Made by a program: the position numbers and the translations under genes. From the NCBI GenBank assembly GCA_017540355.1, contig JAFYBE010000019.1, positions 1 to 35,152 on the forward strand: a stretch of DNA of 35,152 nt, written 5' to 3'. Positions within the stretch are counted from its first letter, which is position 1, and each line of letters begins with the position of its first letter. Below, piece by piece: positions 32,195 to 35,152 of this stretch. Below the pieces are notes generated by a model that was given only the letters and a program-made list of their open reading frames with translations, did not search any database and had not been told where the DNA came from. Origin of the DNA: Lachnospiraceae bacterium (GTDB taxonomy: Bacteria > Bacillota > Clostridia > Lachnospirales > Lachnospiraceae).

Positions 32195-33226
32195 ATGAAA
32201 GAACATTACGGAGTAACTAAGGACGGACAGGAGATAAGTGCATATACACTTAACGGCAGCAGGGGAATGAAGGCTGTGGTTTTGGATTACGGCGCAATAC
32301 TTGATAAGGTATTTGTTCCCGATGCATCCGGTAATATAGTCGATGTAACTTTGAGCAGTCCGGATTATGAGAGTTATAAGGCTGATACGAATTTCTTCGG
32401 ATCGACAGTCGGACCCAGCGCTAACAGAATAGCAGGCGCAAGTTACGAGATAGACGGCATCACATATAAGCTTGACAAGAATGACGGTGAGAATAATCTT
32501 CACACCAACATTCCCGACGGTCTTAACAGACGTATGTGGAAAGCGACTGAAGGCGATAACAGTGTAACGTTTTCGATTTCGCTTCCTGACGGAGAGTACG
32601 GAATGGCCGGAAACAGAGATATCAGTGTAACTTATTCCGTAAACTCTGAGAATGAGCTTAAGATAGAGTACAAGGCAAGCAGTGATAAGAAGACTGTATT
32701 TAACATGACCAATCACTCATACTTCAATCTTGCGGGTCACAATTCCGGAAGTGTGCTTGATCATGAGCTTACGATCAATGCATCTAATTATACGAAGATT
32801 CTTGAGGGTGCGATTCCTACCGGTGAGATTGTTTCCGTAAAAGGAACCGATCTGGATTTCACATCACCCAAGAAGGTCGGCAAGGATATTGCGGCGGACA
32901 ATGAGCAGATTAAGCTTGTTAACGGTTATGATTTCAATTATGTTGTTGACGGTCATGACGGAACGGTACGCGAGATAGCCACATTACGCGATCCCGGTTC
33001 GGGAAGGGTTATGAAGGTTCTGACGGATCTTCCCGGAGTGCAGTTATATACAGCCAACTGGGTAGAGCACGCTCCCGGTAAGGAGGGTGCGACCTATGAA
33101 GCAAGATACGGTCTGTGTCTTGAGACGCAGGACTATCCCGATTCAATACATCATGACAATTTCCCTGATGTGGTATACGGACCGGGAAGAGATTATCATA
33201 CAGTGACTATATATCGATTTGAGTAA
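32195..33226 (+). CDS. galM: Aldose 1-epimerase (mutarotase)
   Basis: A 343-residue cytoplasmic enzyme interconverting alpha- and beta-anomers of galactose and other hexoses. Motifs of the family: 'GPSANRIAGASYEIDG' (71-86, with the sugar-binding Asn and Arg), the catalytic His region 'NMTNHSYFNLAGH' near 168-180, and the catalytic Glu in 'CLETQDYPDSIHH' near 307-319. The C-terminal 'GPGRDYHTVTIYRF' is typical. AGGGAGG stands before the ATG, 37 bases after recR. The gene is not next to other galactose genes, so its substrate role is probably general. Confidence 0.93.
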   Translation: MKEHYGVTKDGQEISAYTLNGSRGMKAVVLDYGAILDKVFVPDASGNIVDVTLSSPDYESYKADTNFFGSTVGPSANRIAGASYEIDGITYKLDKNDGENNLHTNIPDGLNRRMWKATEGDNSVTFSISLPDGEYGMAGNRDISVTYSVNSENELKIEYKASSDKKTVFNMTNHSYFNLAGHNSGSVLDHELTINASNYTKILEGAIPTGEIVSVKGTDLDFTSPKKVGKDIAADNEQIKLVNGYDFNYVVDGHDGTVREIATLRDPGSGRVMKVLTDLPGVQLYTANWVEHAPGKEGATYEARYGLCLETQDYPDSIHHDNFPDVVYGPGRDYHTVTIYRFE

Positions 33227-33229
33227 TTG

Positions 33230-34435
33230 ATGGAAAACAATAAAGGCTTTTATGTAGTTAAAAATGAAGATGGTGCAGACTCTTCCACAGAGAAAAAGGG
33301 CAGCTTTAAGTTCCAGATCGTAAAGCACAGGTTGGTTGTTGCAATCAGAGTGCTTGTAGTTGTAGCGGCAGTGGCTCTTGTTATCGGTCTATTGGTTACA
33401 CAGTATCGCAATCAGATATATACTGACATGACGGTCAGCAACAGATTCGAGAAAGTGAGCCTTGAGAACAATTCTTATTTAAGCAATAACGGAAGTGTCA
33501 TTACTTACAGTCATGACGGTATCAGCGGAACTGACGGTACCGGTAAAGTACTGTGGAATCTTACATATGAGATGCAGAAGCCTATTGTACATCAGACGGA
33601 CGGTATTGTTGCGGTTTGTGATTACAACGGACATATCATATATATGATCGGTTCCGGCGGAAGAGTAACCGAGATAGATACGAATCTTCCGATACATGAT
33701 TTTTCCGTATCAAAAGAAGAGAGACTTGCGGTTATCCTGGAGGATTCCAACAATTCATGGGTTAATCTTTACGATGCCACGGGTAATAAGGTTGTCGAGA
33801 TAAAGGCTACGATGACTAAGACGGGATATCCGCTTGCGGTTACACTTTCGGGAGAGGTTATGGGAGTCTCATATTTCTATGTTGACGGTGACTCCATGCG
33901 TAACAGCGTGACCTTCTATAATTTCGGAGGAATAGGAGAGAATACATCAGATCACATTGTAAGCAGTTATGATTATGCGGATGCGGTTGTTCCCATAATC
34001 GGATTTATGAATTCCGATACCTGTTTTGCACTTGCGGATAACAGACTGATGTTTTTCACGGGTTCCAAAAAGCCGGTCAGTTCTTCTGATACTCTGATTA
34101 ATGAGAATATAGTCGGAGCATATTACGGAGATACGGGAATAGGTCTTGTTTTTTACGACACTTCCGGAGAACACAAGTACAGATTTGATCTTTATGATAC
34201 TTCAGGTAAGAAGCAGATGTCCTATATGTATGATATAGATTTTAAAGATATATTGATACATAAGGGACAGGTATTTATATATAATGAAGATCAATGCATA
34301 ATATTGGACAGCAGCGGTAAGGAGAAGTTCTCAGGTTTCTTTGAGGATAAGGTTTTGAATGTCAGCACGACCGATTCCAACAAGAGATATATAGCGGTGA
34401 CAAGGACCGCCATTGAGACAATTGATTTTGAGTAG
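33230..34435 (+). CDS. Membrane-anchored protein, probable DUF5711 family
   Basis: A 401-residue protein with a cytoplasmic N-terminus of about 35 residues, one transmembrane segment near residues 36-62 ('VVAIRVLVVVAAVALVIGLL'), and a large extracellular part of about 335 residues. This part is made of repeating beta-type segments ('SYLSNNGSVITYSHDGISG', 'GKVLWNLTYEM', 'GIVAVCDYNGHIIYMIG', 'LAVILEDSNNSWVNLYDATG'), like a beta-propeller. It resembles the DUF5711 family known from Lachnospiraceae; I recall this from general knowledge and cannot search. There is no known function. The start is ATG 33230, or TTG 33227 just before it; both touch the galM stop, so translation is coupled. The end overlaps the CvpA-like gene by 23 bases. 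Confidence 0.75.
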   Translation: MENNKGFYVVKNEDGADSSTEKKGSFKFQIVKHRLVVAIRVLVVVAAVALVIGLLVTQYRNQIYTDMTVSNRFEKVSLENNSYLSNNGSVITYSHDGISGTDGTGKVLWNLTYEMQKPIVHQTDGIVAVCDYNGHIIYMIGSGGRVTEIDTNLPIHDFSVSKEERLAVILEDSNNSWVNLYDATGNKVVEIKATMTKTGYPLAVTLSGEVMGVSYFYVDGDSMRNSVTFYNFGGIGENTSDHIVSSYDYADAVVPIIGFMNSDTCFALADNRLMFFTGSKKPVSSSDTLINENIVGAYYGDTGIGLVFYDTSGEHKYRFDLYDTSGKKQMSYMYDIDFKDILIHKGQVFIYNEDQCIILDSSGKEKFSGFFEDKVLNVSTTDSNKRYIAVTRTAIETIDFE

Positions 34436-34898
34436 CATTAACATCACATTTATAATAGGAATAATATTATTGATTCTGGGTGCGAGGTACGGCTTTAAGA
34501 ACGGACTTACAAAGAGTATCTCGCACTTGGTTGCGCTTGTGGTAACGGTAGCGGCACTACTGCTCATACTTATGTTAACCGCGAGCATACAGATTGAACA
34601 TACAAGGAACAGTGTCCTGTCAGTTATCGCTCTTGTGATACTGGGCACGGTTTACGGTCTTGTAAAGTTTCTTCTTAAGTCAGCGCATAAGATATCGGAA
34701 CTCCCCATCCTTCATCAGCTGGATAAGTGTGCCGGTATTCTGGTAGGTCTTCTCTGGGTCATCATTATATATATGGTAATAATAGCTCTTTCTTTCAGAG
34801 GAGTGCTTGGCAGCTTTGGGACAACGGTCATAAATGATGTACAAAGCAGCCCTATTCTGACCCTTATAAATTCCTATAATATTTTAATGCCTTCGTAA
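34413..34898 (+). CDS. CvpA-like membrane protein
   Basis: A 161-residue hydrophobic protein with about four transmembrane segments (near residues 10-28, 36-58, 67-88 and 107-131). The first segment with 'GARYGFKNGLTKSISHLVAL' is typical of CvpA/colicin V production-type proteins, a widespread envelope family of unclear biochemical role. The start is uncertain: TTG at 34413 has AAGGA 7 bases upstream (34402-34406), and TTG codons at 34422 and 34428 are alternatives. It lies almost wholly after the DUF5711-like gene and overlaps it by 23 bases, so the two are probably translated together and may act together. Confidence 0.65.
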   Translation: MRQLILSSINITFIIGIILLILGARYGFKNGLTKSISHLVALVVTVAALLLILMLTASIQIEHTRNSVLSVIALVILGTVYGLVKFLLKSAHKISELPILHQLDKCAGILVGLLWVIIIYMVIIALSFRGVLGSFGTTVINDVQSSPILTLINSYNILMPS

Positions 34899-34934
34899 TG
34901 CTATAAAGAGGTAGCGCTTTAATGCGATAAAACC

Positions 34935-34962
34935 TTGAAAAATAAGCAAAAAATCTTATAAA
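34935..34962 (+). promoter_or_regulatory. Probable rRNA promoter P1
   Basis: TTGAAA (34935-34940), a 16-base A-rich spacer and TATAAA (34957-34962). A second promoter follows within a few bases, the tandem layout common in front of rRNA operons. Confidence 0.55.
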
Positions 34963-34967
34963 AGGTG

Positions 34968-34996
34968 TTGACATCCGCTATTTAGGGTGTTAAGAT
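34968..34996 (+). promoter_or_regulatory. Probable rRNA promoter P2
   Basis: A perfect -35 TTGACA (34968-34973), a 17-base spacer and TAAGAT (34991-34996). The predicted start, near 35003, lies at the foot of a GC-rich hairpin. Confidence 0.7.
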
Positions 34997-35000
34997 AATC

Positions 35001-35026
35001 AAGCCGCACTGAGAAGGGCGGCTTTT
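35001..35026 (+). terminator. Hairpin with short T-tail at the P2 start
   Basis: AAGCCGC (35001-35007) pairs with GCGGCTT (35018-35024) and is followed by T's to 35026. It could end transcripts from the CvpA-like gene, or form the first leader structure of the downstream RNA. Confidence 0.5.
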
Positions 35027-35152
35027 AAAAACTGCAGAAATGCAGGGTTCCGCTACGAAGTAGCGGATGGCAGCACGAGGTCACGAGCTTGCATGGCAAG
35101 CGAAGTCGAGTGCGTTCCCGCGAAGCGGGAGCCTAAGTTCCTTGAAAACTGA
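35003..35152 (+). other. Probable leader of an rRNA operon, cut by the window end
   Basis: No coding frame. It contains three compact hairpins with 3-base loops: CCGCTAC-GAA-GTAGCGG (35050-35066), GCTTGC-ATG-GCAAGC (35087-35101) and TCCCGC-GAA-GCGGGA (35116-35130). The last bases, TTCCTTGAAAACTGA, are of the kind I know from pre-16S leaders in clostridia. The 16S gene itself is not in the window, so the call rests on the promoters and leader only. Confidence 0.55.

Noticed and set aside
1-35152. CRISPR arrays, insertion sequences, prophage or defence genes
   Set aside because: I saw no regularly spaced repeats, transposase or integrase motifs, or target-site duplications. All genes fit a core chromosome.

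Overview
The window looks like a core-chromosome segment of a flagellated, rod-shaped, low-to-mid G+C Firmicute, most likely a member of the Lachnospiraceae (Butyrivibrio-like). This assignment rests on gene content and order: a NifS/NifU pair of clostridial type with an Rrf2 regulator, an mbl-flhO/flhP-type cluster, comFC followed by a yvyF-like flagellar-operon gene, cdaA-cdaR-glmM, a clostridial-type phosphofructokinase, and a DUF5711-like protein. Almost everything is on the plus strand. Only two small regulator genes (Rrf2 and XRE) are on the minus strand. I see no insertion sequence, prophage, CRISPR array or tRNA gene.

Layout. 1-424: the 3' end of a class II fructose-bisphosphate aldolase gene and its terminator. 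450-2578: an Rrf2/IscR-like repressor divergent from nifS-nifU (Fe-S assembly), with two identically built palindromic operators between them. 2579-3666: two small-RNA/terminator-like hairpin regions flanking an XRE regulator, with repeated TTTGCAC-type half-sites. 3667-9758: a PucR/CdaR-type regulator, then ftsE-ftsX-PcsB-like peptidoglycan hydrolase, a C-terminal processing protease and a secreted CAP-domain protein; this is a cell-division and envelope block. 9763-14691: an SOS box, then uvrB-uvrA. 14697-14816: a candidate small structured RNA or long terminator. 14910-17956: mbl, two flagellar rod/hook-basal-body genes (flgF/flhO- and flgG/flhP-like) and a short FlgJ-like rod-binding protein. 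17995-21370: recD2, comFC and a yvyF-like gene. 21381-26340: two membrane proteins of unknown function, then cdaA-cdaR-glmM (c-di-AMP synthesis and cell-wall precursor supply). 26466-29583: HPr, leuA and phosphofructokinase. 29608-32157: dnaX-ybaB-recR. 32195-34898: galM, a DUF5711-like membrane protein and a CvpA-like membrane protein. 34935-35152: tandem strong promoters and a hairpin-rich leader that probably leads into an rRNA operon just beyond the window.

The common themes are envelope growth and division (FtsEX/PcsB, Mbl, GlmM, c-di-AMP), DNA repair (UvrAB, RecD2, RecR) and central carbon metabolism (aldolase, HPr, PFK, mutarotase). The clearest regulatory signals are the paired Rrf2-type operators and the LexA box before uvrB. 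The least explained parts are the two-gene membrane module at 21381-22820, the palindrome set between the XRE and PucR-type regulators, and the candidate RNA after uvrA.
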